The notes under the pieces: model-generated | What the model saw: the letters and a program-made list of their open reading frames with translations, nothing else | What the model was told of the DNA's origin: nothing | The model's database searches: none | Shown here: in pieces, positions 1 through 9,728 of the stretch | Layout: each line of letters starts with the position of its first letter | Numbering within the stretch: position 1 is the stretch's first letter | Position numbers and translations under genes: made by a program | Source: Mycobacterium bohemicum DSM 44277 | GTDB taxonomy: Bacteria > Actinomycetota > Actinomycetes > Mycobacteriales > Mycobacteriaceae | Assembly (NCBI RefSeq): GCF_001053185.1 | Contig: NZ_CSTD01000004.1 | Coordinates: 239,232 to 303,231 of the forward strand | Direction: 5' to 3' | DNA: 64,000 bases

Positions 1-165
1 GCCGCGGTCGACGACCCGGTGCACCCGGCGCAGGTGGCCGTCGAGTGGGTCGGCGCAGCGCCGCGCGCGGCGCTGCGCACCGTGACGCTGGACGAGATGG
101 GGGCCGACCCCGCCGCGCTGGGCGCGGCCTGCCTGGCCGCCCTGGCCGAGGCGGGCGAGGTCTGA
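1..165 (+). CDS. C-terminal end of an alanine-rich conserved protein (Rv2695-like), partial
   Basis: The first 55 codons read in frame 1 from the window edge to a TGA at 163-165 and give an alanine-rich C-terminus ending LAEAGEV. The start lies outside the window. In M. tuberculosis the gene at this place, convergent with the DUF3710 gene next door, is Rv2695, an alanine-rich protein of unknown function; the assignment rests on gene order and composition only. The stop is one base from the stop of the convergent neighbour. Confidence 0.6.
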   Translation, partial: AAVDDPVHPAQVAVEWVGAAPRAALRTVTLDEMGADPAALGAACLAALAEAGEV

Positions 166-166
166 T

Positions 167-895
167 CTAGCCGCCCGAGGTGGTGCTGCGCAGCTGCTGC
201 ATCGCCGACCCGTCGGCGCTGCGGCGCTCCGCGGGCTCGCCGGCGGCCTGCTGCTGCGCCTCCTGCTGGGCCTGTTGCTGGGCGGCCGCGGCCTGCCGCA
301 GCTGTTCGGCCATCGGTTCGGGCAGCTGCACCGTCAGCGGCGTGCGCACCGGCAGCGGGGTGTCGCCGCGGCGAACCACGGTGTCCGCCAATGCCGCTCG
401 CGCCTCGGCGTCCAGCGCGTCGATGGTCTCGTGCGGGCCGTTGATCACGCAGCGGATCATCCAGCGGTAGCCGTCGACCCCGATGAAACGCACCACCCCC
501 GAGGCGACGCCCACGACCTCGCGGCCCCACGGGCCGTCCTTGATGCTGACCTTGGCCGAGTCCTTGCGCAACGATTCGGCCAGCTCGGCGGCCACCTCGC
601 GCCACAACCCGCCGGTCTTCGGCGCCGCGTACGCGGCGATGGTGAAGCGCCCGTTGGGGGTGACGACCCATATCGCGCTCGGCACCCCGGTCTCGGTCAG
701 CTCGACCTGAAGCTGGCCGGTCTCGGGCATCGGAATCAACACCGAGCCCAAGTCGAGCCGGGCCAGCTCCGCCAGGGCCGGGTCGTCGAAGTCGTCGATG
801 TCGAACGGGCCGTCCAACTCCTCGGGCTCGTCGGCCGCCTGCGTCACGACCTCGTCGGGGTCGTCGTCTTTGCCTGAGCGCTTACCGAATGGCAT
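167..895 (-). CDS. DUF3710 domain protein (Rv2696c-like)
   Basis: A conserved actinobacterial protein of unknown function (DUF3710), 242 residues. It starts MPFGKRSG with an acidic N-terminal stretch rich in Asp and Glu, has a globular middle (residues about 50-195), and ends in a Gln/Ala-rich low-complexity tail. The ATG at 893-895 shares one base with the dut stop (TGATG on the minus strand), the mark of translational coupling, so I prefer it to the GTG one codon upstream at 896-898. It is probably the second gene of a dut operon. No enzymatic motif is visible. Confidence 0.85.
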   Translation of the reverse strand: MPFGKRSGKDDDPDEVVTQAADEPEELDGPFDIDDFDDPALAELARLDLGSVLIPMPETGQLQVELTETGVPSAIWVVTPNGRFTIAAYAAPKTGGLWREVAAELAESLRKDSAKVSIKDGPWGREVVGVASGVVRFIGVDGYRWMIRCVINGPHETIDALDAEARAALADTVVRRGDTPLPVRTPLTVQLPEPMAEQLRQAAAAQQQAQQEAQQQAAGEPAERRSADGSAMQQLRSTTSGG

Positions 896-1359
896 CACAA
901 ACTCGCATGTCCGCCGGAGGAACCGTGGCCGCCGTCGCCACGGGAGGTATCTGCCAGTCCGGCCTCGTCGAACGACGAGACCTCGACCAAGTCCACCAAC
1001 TCGACCCGCTGCACCAGCAACTGTGCGATGCGGTCGCCGCGATGGATCACGATCGGCTCGGCCGGATCGGTGTTGATCAGCGCCACCTTGATCTCGCCGC
1101 GGTAGCCGGCGTCGATCGTTCCCGGGCTATTGACGATCGAAAGGCCCACGCGCGCAGCCAATCCCGAGCGCGGGTGAACCAGGCCGACCATCCCGTAGGG
1201 AATGGCGACCGCGACGCCGGTCCCTACGAGCGCGCGGTGCCCCGGCTCCAGCCGGAGGTCTTCGGCGCTGTAGAGATCGATGCCGGCATCGCCGTCGTGG
1301 GCCCTGCTGGGCAGTGGCAGTTCGGGATCCAGGCGAACGATGGCCAGACTGGTCGACAC
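895..1359 (-). CDS. dut: Deoxyuridine 5'-triphosphate nucleotidohydrolase (dUTPase)
   Basis: Hydrolyses dUTP to dUMP and pyrophosphate, keeping uracil out of DNA and supplying dUMP for the thymidylate synthases encoded further along (thyX, thyA). The 154 residues match the mycobacterial trimeric dUTPase length. All family motifs are present in order: DGDAGIDL, HPRSGLA, the uracil-binding stretch with NSPGTIDAGYRGE, RGDRIAQL, and the P-loop-like C-terminal arm RGDGGHGSSGG. The start is the GTG at 1357-1359 (product begins MSTSLAIVRL); frames further upstream antisense to the next gene are not homologous. It is coupled to the downstream DUF3710 gene. Confidence 0.97.
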   Translation of the reverse strand: MSTSLAIVRLDPELPLPSRAHDGDAGIDLYSAEDLRLEPGHRALVGTGVAVAIPYGMVGLVHPRSGLAARVGLSIVNSPGTIDAGYRGEIKVALINTDPAEPIVIHRGDRIAQLLVQRVELVDLVEVSSFDEAGLADTSRGDGGHGSSGGHASL

Positions 1360-1384
1360 GGGGCCACAGACTACCCTTGACCGC

Positions 1385-1876
1385 GTGTCTTCCACGCGCG
1401 TCGCGCCGCACAGCGTGCGATATCGCGAACGATTATGGGTGCCGTGGTGGTGGTGGCCGCTGGGCTTCGCCCTCGCGGCCCTGATCGCGTTCGAGGTCAA
1501 CCTCGGTGTGCGCGCGCTGCCCCAGTGGGTGCCGTACGCGACGCTGTTCGCCGTCGCGGCCGGCGCCCTGCTGTGGCTGGGCCGGGTCGAGATCAAGGTC
1601 ACAGCCGGCACCGAGAGGTCGGGGACCGACGTCGTGCAACTGTGGGCCGGGCAGGCGCACCTGCCCGTGACGGTGATCACCCGCTCCGCGGAGGTGGCAC
1701 CCTCCGCGAAGTTCGCGGCGCTGGGCCGCCAGCTGGACCCGGCGGCCTATGTCCTGCACCGGGCGTGGGTCGGCCCGATGGTCCTGATAGTCCTGGGCGA
1801 CCCGGACGACCCGACGCCCTACTGGCTGGTGAGCTGCCGTCACCCGGAGCGGGTGCTGTCGGCATTGCGCAGCTGA
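1385..1876 (+). CDS. DUF3093 membrane protein (Rv2698-like)
   Basis: A conserved actinobacterial membrane protein of unknown function (DUF3093), 163 residues. Two hydrophobic segments follow the basic start: one beginning with the run WVPWWWWPL and a second around YATLFAVAAGALLWLG. The rest is a small soluble domain ending in a basic SCRHPERVL stretch. The GTG at 1385 gives a product beginning MSSTRVAPHSVRYRERLW, the usual family start. It is divergent from dut with 25 bases between the starts. Confidence 0.85.
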   Translation: MSSTRVAPHSVRYRERLWVPWWWWPLGFALAALIAFEVNLGVRALPQWVPYATLFAVAAGALLWLGRVEIKVTAGTERSGTDVVQLWAGQAHLPVTVITRSAEVAPSAKFAALGRQLDPAAYVLHRAWVGPMVLIVLGDPDDPTPYWLVSCRHPERVLSALRS

Positions 1877-1888
1877 CCCCGAAGCCCG

Positions 1889-2191
1889 TCAAGCCGCGCA
1901 GTCGGTGCAGATCATCACGCCGTTCTTCTCGCTCGCGAGACGGCTGCGGTGTTGCACCAGGAAGCAACTCGAGCAGGTGAACTCGTCGGCCTGCTTCGGG
2001 ATCACCCGAACGGAAAGCTCTTCCCCCGAAAGATCCGCCCCCGGCAGCTCGAAAGATTCAGCGGTTTCGGATTCGTCGACATCGACGACGGCCGAGGCCG
2101 CTTCGTTGCGCCGCGCCTTGAGCTCCTCCAGCGAGTCCTCCGAGACGTCGTCGGTCTCGGTTCGCCGCGGCGCGTCATAGTCCGTAGGCAT
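1889..2191 (-). CDS. DUF4193 zinc-ribbon-like protein (Rv2699c-like)
   Basis: A small conserved actinobacterial protein (DUF4193), 100 residues, starting with the invariant MPTDYDAPR. The N-terminal two thirds are acidic and probably disordered. The C-terminus carries two CxxC pairs, CSSC and CTDC, separated by about 16 residues (FLVQHRSRLA and so on), which look like a zinc ribbon. Function is unknown. It is transcribed away from cei, and the shared upstream region holds a perfect CRP-type palindrome at 2294-2309. Confidence 0.88.
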   Translation of the reverse strand: MPTDYDAPRRTETDDVSEDSLEELKARRNEAASAVVDVDESETAESFELPGADLSGEELSVRVIPKQADEFTCSSCFLVQHRSRLASEKNGVMICTDCAA

Positions 2192-2293
2192 ACCTATTCC
2201 CCTGCCCTAATCCCCTCTATCCCAAGCCTCGCTTTGTACCAGCGTCGAACGCATCCACCAAATGATTCGTGCCCGTATCGCCGCCCGGTATGG

Positions 2294-2309
2294 TGTGATT
2301 TGCATCACA
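2294..2309. promoter_or_regulatory. CRP-type operator
   Basis: The sequence TGTGA-TTTGCA-TCACA is an exact match to TGTGA-N6-TCACA, the site bound by cAMP receptor proteins including mycobacterial CRP (Rv3676). It lies between the divergent DUF4193 gene (start 2191) and cei (start 2374), about 65 bp before the cei start codon and 103 bp from the other, so it could act on either. Binding is inferred from the sequence only. Confidence 0.7.
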
Positions 2310-2373
2310 GTAGCGGTGGGGGCCTTGTGTTCGGCTTTGAACAGTGGTTTTGGCGCCCCGCTAGAGTGCAGCT

Positions 2374-3024
2374 GTGGTCGCACAAATCACCGAGGGTACC
2401 GCTTTCGACAAGCACGGCCGCCCCTTCCGGAGGCGCAATCCCCGGCCCGCCATCATCGTTTTGACCATCCTGGTGGTGCTGACGGGGGTGGTGTGGACGG
2501 TCGCGCTGACCCGGCCGGCCAGGGTGCACGAGGCCGTGGTGTGCAACCCGCCGCCGCAGCCGGCCGGATCGGCTGCCCCGCAGCTCGGCGAGCAGGTGTC
2601 GCGCAGCGCGATGGCCGACGTCACACCGGCGAAGCTCGCCGACGCCAAGGTCCGGGTCCTCAATGCCAGCGGCCGCGGCGGGCAGGCCGCCGACGTGGCG
2701 GGTGCGATGAAGGATCTGGGCTTCGCCCAGCCGACCGCGGCCAACGACCCCGTCTACGCCGGCACCCGGCTGAACTGCCAGGGCCAGATCCGCTTCGGCA
2801 CCGCCGGGCAGGCGAGCGCTGCCGCGGTGTGGCTGGTGGCGCCCTGCACCGAACTGTTCAACGACAACCGCGCGGACGACACCGTCGACTTCGCGGTCGG
2901 CACCGAGTTCACCGGGCTGGCGCACAACGACGACATCGACGCGGTGCTCGCCACGCTGCGCCCGGGCGCCACCGAACCGTCAGATCCCGCACTGCTGGCC
3001 AGGATTCACTCCAGCAGCTGCTGA
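2374..3024 (+). CDS. cei: Cell envelope integrity protein Cei (LytR_C domain)
   Basis: Membrane-anchored envelope protein of 216 residues. After a cytoplasmic basic stretch (FRRRNPRP) there is one membrane span (about residues 26-46, AIIVLTILVVLTGVVWTVAL), then an extracytoplasmic LytR_C-type domain with a VRVLNASGR strand and cysteines near NPPP, LNCQG, APCTE and at the very end (SSSC). In M. tuberculosis the orthologue Rv2700 is required for envelope integrity and antibiotic tolerance. The GTG at 2374 is chosen because it gives the full anchor. A CRP-like site lies upstream; suhB converges from the other side three bases after the stop. Confidence 0.88.
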   Translation: MVAQITEGTAFDKHGRPFRRRNPRPAIIVLTILVVLTGVVWTVALTRPARVHEAVVCNPPPQPAGSAAPQLGEQVSRSAMADVTPAKLADAKVRVLNASGRGGQAADVAGAMKDLGFAQPTAANDPVYAGTRLNCQGQIRFGTAGQASAAAVWLVAPCTELFNDNRADDTVDFAVGTEFTGLAHNDDIDAVLATLRPGATEPSDPALLARIHSSSC

Positions 3025-3027
3025 GCG

Positions 3028-3891
3028 TCAGTCCGTGATCGGGGCGAGGCCGTCGAATCGCTCCAGCGCCGCCAGCAGCGCGTCGGCGACCCCCGGGGCG
3101 GCCGCGACCGTCAGGCCGGCCCCGTTCACCTCCGGGCCCGGCAACACCACCCGCGCCCCCGCCTCGGCCGCGATCAGCGCGCCCGCCGCGCGATCCCACG
3201 GCTGCAGGCCGTGCTCGTAGAAGGCATCCAGCCGGCCGGCCGCGACCATGCACAGGTCCAGCGCCGCCGAACCGATGCGACGCACGTCGCGGACCACCGG
3301 CAGCATCCGGGCCAGCAGCGCCGCCTGAGCCTTTCGCCGCCCCGGGGCGTAACCAAACCCGGTGCCCACCAACGACATCGACAGATCGTCAACGTCGGTG
3401 CACCGCAGCGGGTCCGTCCCCCGCCGGTGAATCACCTGCGCGCCAAGGCCGGTCGCCGCGGAGTACACCCGCCGCGCGACGACGTCGGCGACGGCACCGG
3501 CGACCGAGAGGCCGTTGACCTGGGCGCCGACCGACACCCCGTAGACCGGGATGCCGTAGACGAAGTTGACCGTGCCGTCGATAGGGTCGAGCACCCAGGT
3601 GACCGCGCCGTCGGGCGTGGCGGCGGGGTCGGTGGGCCCGCCGCCCTCCTCCCCGAGAATCGGGTCACCGGGCCGCAATTCCGCCAGCCGGCGCCGCAAC
3701 AGCCGTTCGGTCTCGGTGTCGACCACGGTCACGGGGTCGGTGGGTGTGCTCTTCGACCGCACCGCGTCACCGTCGTCGGCGGCGCCGGAGAACACCTCGG
3801 CGCGGCGCCGGCGCACGAAATCGGCCGCCTCGGCGGCCAGCGTCTCGGCCACCGAGCGCAGCCGCTGCGGAGAGTCTTCGGGTCGCGTCAC
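3028..3891 (-). CDS. suhB: Inositol-1-monophosphatase
   Basis: Mg-dependent inositol monophosphatase family enzyme (287 residues), expected to release inositol for phosphatidylinositol, mannoside and mycothiol synthesis. The family metal site is complete: ILGEEGGG, then WVLDPIDGTVNFVYG (the DPIDGT signature), then a C-terminal WDRAAGALIAAEAG. Length matches mycobacterial SuhB. It starts MTRPEDSPQR at 3889-3891 and is divergent from ppgK. Several IMPase paralogues exist in mycobacteria; gene order (cei-suhB-ppgK-sigA) identifies this one. Confidence 0.93.
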   Translation of the reverse strand: MTRPEDSPQRLRSVAETLAAEAADFVRRRRAEVFSGAADDGDAVRSKSTPTDPVTVVDTETERLLRRRLAELRPGDPILGEEGGGPTDPAATPDGAVTWVLDPIDGTVNFVYGIPVYGVSVGAQVNGLSVAGAVADVVARRVYSAATGLGAQVIHRRGTDPLRCTDVDDLSMSLVGTGFGYAPGRRKAQAALLARMLPVVRDVRRIGSAALDLCMVAAGRLDAFYEHGLQPWDRAAGALIAAEAGARVVLPGPEVNGAGLTVAAAPGVADALLAALERFDGLAPITD

Positions 3892-3994
3892 CGGTCCATC
3901 GCATCACAGGCGGCGGGGCTCCGCCGACATGCCCGATCGCCCGCACCATCGGGATAAAGTGAGCGGACATCCCGCGTCCCGCCGAGGGGGTTCG

Positions 3995-4804
3995 ATGACC
4001 AGCACCGACTCGACCACTGATACGACCAGCCCGGGCACGGCCGACGGTGGACCGCAGCGTCGGGCCTTCGGCATCGACGTCGGCGGCAGCGGCATCAAGG
4101 GCGGGATCGTCGACCTGGCCACCGGGTTGCTGATCGGCGAGCGGTTCAAGCTGCTCACCCCGCAACCGGCGACGCCGTCCGCGGTCGCCAAGACCATCGC
4201 CGCGGTGGTCGAGCACTTCGGGTGGACCGGGCCGCTCGGAGTGACCTACCCCGGCGTGGTCACCCACGGTTGGGTCCACACGGCGGCCAACGTCGACGCG
4301 TCCTGGATCGGGACCAACGCGCGCGAGGTGATCAGCGCCGAGCTGAACGGCCAGCCGGTCACCGTGCTCAACGACGCCGACGCGGCCGGGCTCGCCGAGG
4401 AGCGCTACGGGGCGGGCAAGAACCAGTCCGGTCTGGTGGTGCTGCTGACGTTCGGCACCGGGATCGGCTCGGCGGTGATTCACAACGGGACGTTGATACC
4501 CAACACGGAGTTCGGCCACCTCGAGGTCGGCGGCAAGGAGGCCGAGCAGCGGGCCGCGTCGTCGGTCAAGGAGCGCAAGGGCTGGAGCTACGAGAAGTGG
4601 GCCGGCGAGGTGACGCGGGTGCTGGTGGCCATCGAGAACGCGATCTGGCCGGACCTGTTCATCGCCGGGGGCGGCATCAGCCGCAAGGCCGATAAGTGGG
4701 TGCCGCTGCTGAAGAACCGGACCCCGGTGGTGGCCGCCGCCCTGCAGAACAGCGCGGGCATCGTGGGCGCGGCCATGGCCGCCACGGTCGATGTGACGCA
4801 CTGA
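3995..4804 (+). CDS. ppgK: Polyphosphate glucokinase
   Basis: Phosphorylates glucose to glucose-6-phosphate using polyphosphate or ATP. The 269-residue protein has the ROK/actin-like fold signatures: phosphate motif GIDVGGSGIKGG near residue 25, the catalytic Asp region LNDADAAGLAEE, and the second nucleotide-binding stretch FGTGIGSAVIHNG. The ATG at 3995 has a purine-rich GAGGGGG 5 bases upstream; in-frame starts further upstream would read through the suhB promoter region. It sits directly before sigA, as in other mycobacteria. Confidence 0.95.
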   Translation: MTSTDSTTDTTSPGTADGGPQRRAFGIDVGGSGIKGGIVDLATGLLIGERFKLLTPQPATPSAVAKTIAAVVEHFGWTGPLGVTYPGVVTHGWVHTAANVDASWIGTNAREVISAELNGQPVTVLNDADAAGLAEERYGAGKNQSGLVVLLTFGTGIGSAVIHNGTLIPNTEFGHLEVGGKEAEQRAASSVKERKGWSYEKWAGEVTRVLVAIENAIWPDLFIAGGGISRKADKWVPLLKNRTPVVAAALQNSAGIVGAAMAATVDVTH

Positions 4805-4992
4805 TTCTGGCCGGTAAGCCGGTGTGAGCGCCCGCGATCGTTACAATGGTGCTCGCCGGTCCTCGGCGAGCAGCCCAGACCGATAGCGTGCGAGTATTCA
4901 CGCTCATACCAAACGCCGACATCGACATAGCAGACACTTTCGGTTCTTCGCGCCCATACCCACCGGAAGTGAGTCCAAACGAAGGGGTGTAA

Positions 4993-6374
<1,382 letters not shown>

Positions 6375-6453
6375 GGCATCCATCCTCTAACTGTTCTGAC
6401 CAGCGGTTTTACTAGTCAATCCAGTTATATCAAGCTAGGACGTCGCTGTCAGT

Positions 6454-6465
6454 TAAGATATTGGT
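6454..6465 (+). promoter_or_regulatory. Candidate -10 element for a leaderless integrase transcript
   Basis: TAAGAT at 6454-6459 fits the mycobacterial TANNNT -10 pattern and ends six bases before the integrase ATG, which has no Shine-Dalgarno sequence. That spacing puts the transcript start at the start codon. The 90 bp between sigA and this gene are unusually AT-rich and hold CAGTTA twice (6423-6428 and 6450-6455) and its inverse once, possible integrase arm sites; this last point is speculative. Confidence 0.4.
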
Positions 6466-7395
6466 ATGCCCACCGATAGCACCTCGCGCCGCGCCCGACC
6501 GCGGCCACCGCTCGATCTGGCCGCCCTGCTGCCGTCATGGGAGCTGGCCATGCGCGCCGAGCGCAAGTCCCGGGAGACCATCAAGGGGTACGGCGACGGG
6601 GTCCGCGGGTTCCTGCGTTGGTGTGACGCCAACGGGCACCGCCCGGCCCTCGAGCGCGATCTGGTCAAGGGGTTCGTCGCCGACCTGCTCGACAACGGCG
6701 CCGAGCCGTCCACCGCGCGGGCGCGCCAACTGGGGGTGCGGCGGTTCTCGGCGTGGCTGACCGAGGAGGGCGAGTTCGACGCCGATCCCCTGCTGGGGCT
6801 GAAGGCCCCCAAGCTGGACACCAAGGTCACCCCGTCGCTGACCGACGACGAGCTGCGCCGCCTGTTCAAGGCGTGCGTCGGCAAGGACTTCCGCGACCGC
6901 CGCGACGAGGCCATCGTGCGGCTGATGGCCGAGACCGGGATGCGGGCCGGCGAGGTCTGCGGCCTGTCCGTCTCCGACGTCGACCTCCAGCGCGGGTTGG
7001 TCACCGTCCATCGCGGCAAGGGCGGCAAGGGCCGCATCGCCCCGTTCGGCGACCAGACCGGTCTGGCGATCGACCGCTACCTCCGCATGCGGCGCACCCA
7101 CCGCCTGGCCGACACCGACGCACTGTGGCTCGGCGACCGCGGCAAGGGGCTGAACTACCACGGCCTGCACCGGGCGCTGAAGGGCCGGGCCGAACTGGCG
7201 CGGCTGACGAATTTCCATCCGCACCTGCTGCGGCACACCGCGGCGTCGCGATGGCTGGCCGCGGGTGGCTCCGAGGGCGGGCTGATGGCGGTCGCCGGAT
7301 GGTCGACCCGGGACATGATCGACCGCTATACGAGATCGACGGCCGCCGAACGGGCCGCCGACGAGGCCCGCACCCTGGGCCTTGGTGATCTTTGA
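6466..7395 (+). CDS. Tyrosine recombinase / integrase
   Basis: Site-specific recombinase of 309 residues. An N-terminal SAM-like core-binding domain (about 20-110; TIKGYGDGVRGFLRWC) precedes the catalytic domain with all family residues: Arg in TGMRAGEVCGL, Lys in HRGKGGKGR, HLLRHTAASRW (His-x-x-Arg), the Trp of AGWS, and the nucleophile Tyr in MIDRYTR. Length and the HLLRHTAASRWLA box are typical of XerC/D-like integrases of actinobacterial genomic islands. Its position next to attL, reading into the element, makes it the enzyme for the sigA site. No obvious excisionase is adjacent. Confidence 0.95.
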   Translation: MPTDSTSRRARPRPPLDLAALLPSWELAMRAERKSRETIKGYGDGVRGFLRWCDANGHRPALERDLVKGFVADLLDNGAEPSTARARQLGVRRFSAWLTEEGEFDADPLLGLKAPKLDTKVTPSLTDDELRRLFKACVGKDFRDRRDEAIVRLMAETGMRAGEVCGLSVSDVDLQRGLVTVHRGKGGKGRIAPFGDQTGLAIDRYLRMRRTHRLADTDALWLGDRGKGLNYHGLHRALKGRAELARLTNFHPHLLRHTAASRWLAAGGSEGGLMAVAGWSTRDMIDRYTRSTAAERAADEARTLGLGDL

Positions 7396-7575
7396 AAACA
7401 CAAACTCCCGCGTCGAATCGACCGGTCGAACCTACGTACTAGTCTGACCTAGACAGATCAAGCTTTGAGTTTCCGCACTGTTGACGCCTGAATTCATTCG
7501 GGTCGAGGTATCGAGGCGCGCGCGGCGCCACCGATGGCGTGAAGCGGCCATCCAGAATCCGAAGGGTTTCATGGC

Positions 7576-7851
7576 ATGGCCGCGTCCAAAACACTCACGC
7601 CCGCCCAGCGGTCGCTGCGGGCATCGATCGCCGCCCACGCCTCCTGGGCTCACACCGAGGACCGAAGGGCTCGCACGGCCAACGCCACCAAGGCCAACAT
7701 GGATCGCTTCGAGCGCCTGGTCGACCCCGAGGGGCGGCTGACGCCCGAGGAGCGTGCCAAGCGTGCCGAGAACGCGCGCAAGGCCCACTTCCAGCGCATG
7801 GCCTACAAGTCCGCCAAGGTGCGGCAGGCACGCAAAGCTGGTGCCGCCTAG
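7576..7851 (+). CDS. Small basic conserved island protein
   Basis: 91 residues, strongly basic and alanine-rich, largely helical by composition (TPEERAKRAENARKAHFQR, then MAYKSAKVRQARKAGAA). I recognise the type from integrase-proximal regions of mycobacterial prophage-like elements but know no function; a DNA-binding or accessory role is only a guess. The ATG at 7576 is chosen over an in-frame-shifted alternative because the whole frame has normal mycobacterial third-position GC. About 180 bp without a gene precede it and include the palindrome TGAATTCA near 7490. Confidence 0.7.
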   Translation: MAASKTLTPAQRSLRASIAAHASWAHTEDRRARTANATKANMDRFERLVDPEGRLTPEERAKRAENARKAHFQRMAYKSAKVRQARKAGAA

Positions 7852-7901
7852 ACAAATTCACACCTCCGGTCCCGGCTGCGAACTGGAATCAGAGGAACAC
7901 A

Positions 7902-8150
7902 ATGTCGACCCACACAAAAGAGGAAAGACCCGGCCGCCGAAACGACCGGGCCCAACCCACACAAGGGGATTCCGAACCACCAGAATCCGAATCTACTATA
8001 TCTCGTCGCGACGACCGCTACACCGCCGATGCGCGGTGGTGCGCGAACCTTCAAAGGATCGCCGAGCGCGCGGCGCGCGAGCCGCAGTTCTACGAGATCG
8101 CCGGGCGCGCAGCGCAAGCCATGGCCGATGACATCAAGGCCGGTCTCTGA
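7902..8150 (+). CDS. Small hypothetical protein upstream of the RepA-like ATPase
   Basis: 82 residues beginning MSTHTKEERPGRRN. The N-terminal half is hydrophilic and probably disordered; the C-terminal half (RYTADARWCANLQRIAERAAREPQF) predicts helices. The ATG at 7902 has AGAGGAA 5 bases upstream, and the stop TGA at 8148-8150 overlaps the ATG of the next gene (TGATG), so the two are translationally coupled. Function unknown; coupling suggests a helper of the replication ATPase. Confidence 0.7.
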   Translation: MSTHTKEERPGRRNDRAQPTQGDSEPPESESTISRRDDRYTADARWCANLQRIAERAAREPQFYEIAGRAAQAMADDIKAGL

Positions 8151-9712
8151 TGGCCGACATAATGGAGGCGCTCCGCGCCAAGGCCAATCCGTCACCACCG
8201 CGACCGCAGACGCCGACGGCACCACAACCAACGGACCTCAATCAGCGTCGTGTCTGGGGCGCCATCGACGCCGCATGCCGCGGCTGGGCAGGTCTGACCG
8301 AGGGGCGCTACACCGCCGCGCACAATGGCGGATATTGGCTGTACCGGAACGCTATATGGGCGCGCATCGATCTTCAGCAGGTGACAGATCGTCTGACGCA
8401 GACGTTCACCGGCAACGGGTACGCGACCAAGCCCGGCGCCAACCTGCCGCGCGCGCTCGACCGAGCACGTGACAGTGCCGTAGCGCACGGGCCGGAACCA
8501 TTGGCGGACCGACCCATGCAGCACGCGCGGATAACCCCACCGGCGGCGCCCACGCTGACCGATGAGAATGGGCAGCCGATCACCGAGACGCGCACGGCGC
8601 CAGCGGGTTCGACGGATGCCGACACGACCGAGCAGCAGTGGGCTGCCGCGGTCCGCAATCGCGCAGCCCAGATCCGACTAGAGAACGAAGCGCGCGAGCT
8701 GTATCAGGCCTGGCGTGTCCAACAGACCGGCGTCCAGCCCCGTCATGGGATCAGTCTTGCCGAATTCCTCTCCGTCGCCGACGAAGACGCGACCTACCGC
8801 ATCGATGATCTGTTGCCGATGGGCGGCCGCGCGCTACTTGCCGCGCAACAGAAGGCCGGTAAGACGTCGTTACTGGCGGCGCTGCTGCGGTCGCTCGTGG
8901 ATGGCGCAGACTTCCTGGGCAGATACGGCGTTCAACCCGTCGACCGCGTCGACCTTTTCGACACCGAGCTCGACGAACGTATGCTTCGGCGCTGGCTGCG
9001 TCGGCAGGGCATCGCCAACATGGACCGCATCAGGGTGCACAGTCTGCGCGGCAGGCTGTCCACATTCGACTTTCGCGATCCCACGCTGCGCCGTCACTGG
9101 CTGGCCGAACTCCGAGGCAGCGACTTCGTGGTCCTGGACTGTCTACGGCCGGTGCTCGACACGATGGGGCTATCCGAGCACACCGAGGCGGGCGCGTTCC
9201 TGGTGGCATGGGATGAACTGCTGAACGATGCCGGCGTCGATGGCGCCGTGGTCGCCCATCACATGGGTCATGAGCAAGAGCGGGCACGCGGTGACAGTCG
9301 TCTACTCGACTGGCCCGACGTCAACTGGAAGATCGTCAAGGAATCACAGACGACCGTCAAGCATGTCGAGGCCAGCGATGAGCGGCGATTCTTCTCGGCC
9401 AACGGCCGCGACGTCGATGTGCCAGAGCAACTGCTGGTCCTCGACGAGGATGGCAGCCTGACCCTGCAGGGCGGCGCGACGCGCACCAGGGTCAGAGCCG
9501 ACGACGCCAGGGCGGCGCTCATCAACATCCTGTCCGACCCCGAGGTTGGCGATGGCCTGACGCAGAACGTGCTGCGCGATCGGATGAACGACCGCGGTGT
9601 CAGTTTCCACCGCGCCCGCCAGGCCATCCGCAAGGCGATCGATGACGGCACGGTGAGGGTCGACCAGGGGCCGAACAAATCTCAGCTTCACGTCCTCGCG
9701 GGTGACCGATGA
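8150..9712 (+). CDS. RepA-like AAA ATPase / replicative helicase-type protein
   Basis: 520 residues. A RecA-fold ATPase domain (AAA_25/RepA-like) occupies about 200-420: Walker A variant LLAAQQKAGKTSLLAALLRS, an acidic strand DRVDLFDTELDERM, Walker B FVVLDCLRPVLD, and a sensor-like AVVAHHMGHEQERARGDS. The N-terminus (about 1-110) is a separate small domain rich in Trp, and the C-terminus (about 440-510) looks like a winged helix (QNVLRDRMNDRGVSFHRARQAI). Such proteins are the probable helicase-initiators of satellites and small prophages. Directly downstream lies a cluster of eight iterons, which supports an origin-binding role. It overlaps the preceding gene by one base. Confidence 0.8.
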   Translation: MADIMEALRAKANPSPPRPQTPTAPQPTDLNQRRVWGAIDAACRGWAGLTEGRYTAAHNGGYWLYRNAIWARIDLQQVTDRLTQTFTGNGYATKPGANLPRALDRARDSAVAHGPEPLADRPMQHARITPPAAPTLTDENGQPITETRTAPAGSTDADTTEQQWAAAVRNRAAQIRLENEARELYQAWRVQQTGVQPRHGISLAEFLSVADEDATYRIDDLLPMGGRALLAAQQKAGKTSLLAALLRSLVDGADFLGRYGVQPVDRVDLFDTELDERMLRRWLRRQGIANMDRIRVHSLRGRLSTFDFRDPTLRRHWLAELRGSDFVVLDCLRPVLDTMGLSEHTEAGAFLVAWDELLNDAGVDGAVVAHHMGHEQERARGDSRLLDWPDVNWKIVKESQTTVKHVEASDERRFFSANGRDVDVPEQLLVLDEDGSLTLQGGATRTRVRADDARAALINILSDPEVGDGLTQNVLRDRMNDRGVSFHRARQAIRKAIDDGTVRVDQGPNKSQLHVLAGDR

Positions 9713-9728
9713 TGCGGCCGAATCTCCG

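Noticed and set aside
7396..7575. Excisionase gene between the integrase and the first small gene
   Set aside because: No frame with a helix-turn-helix of the expected size; only short palindromes are visible.
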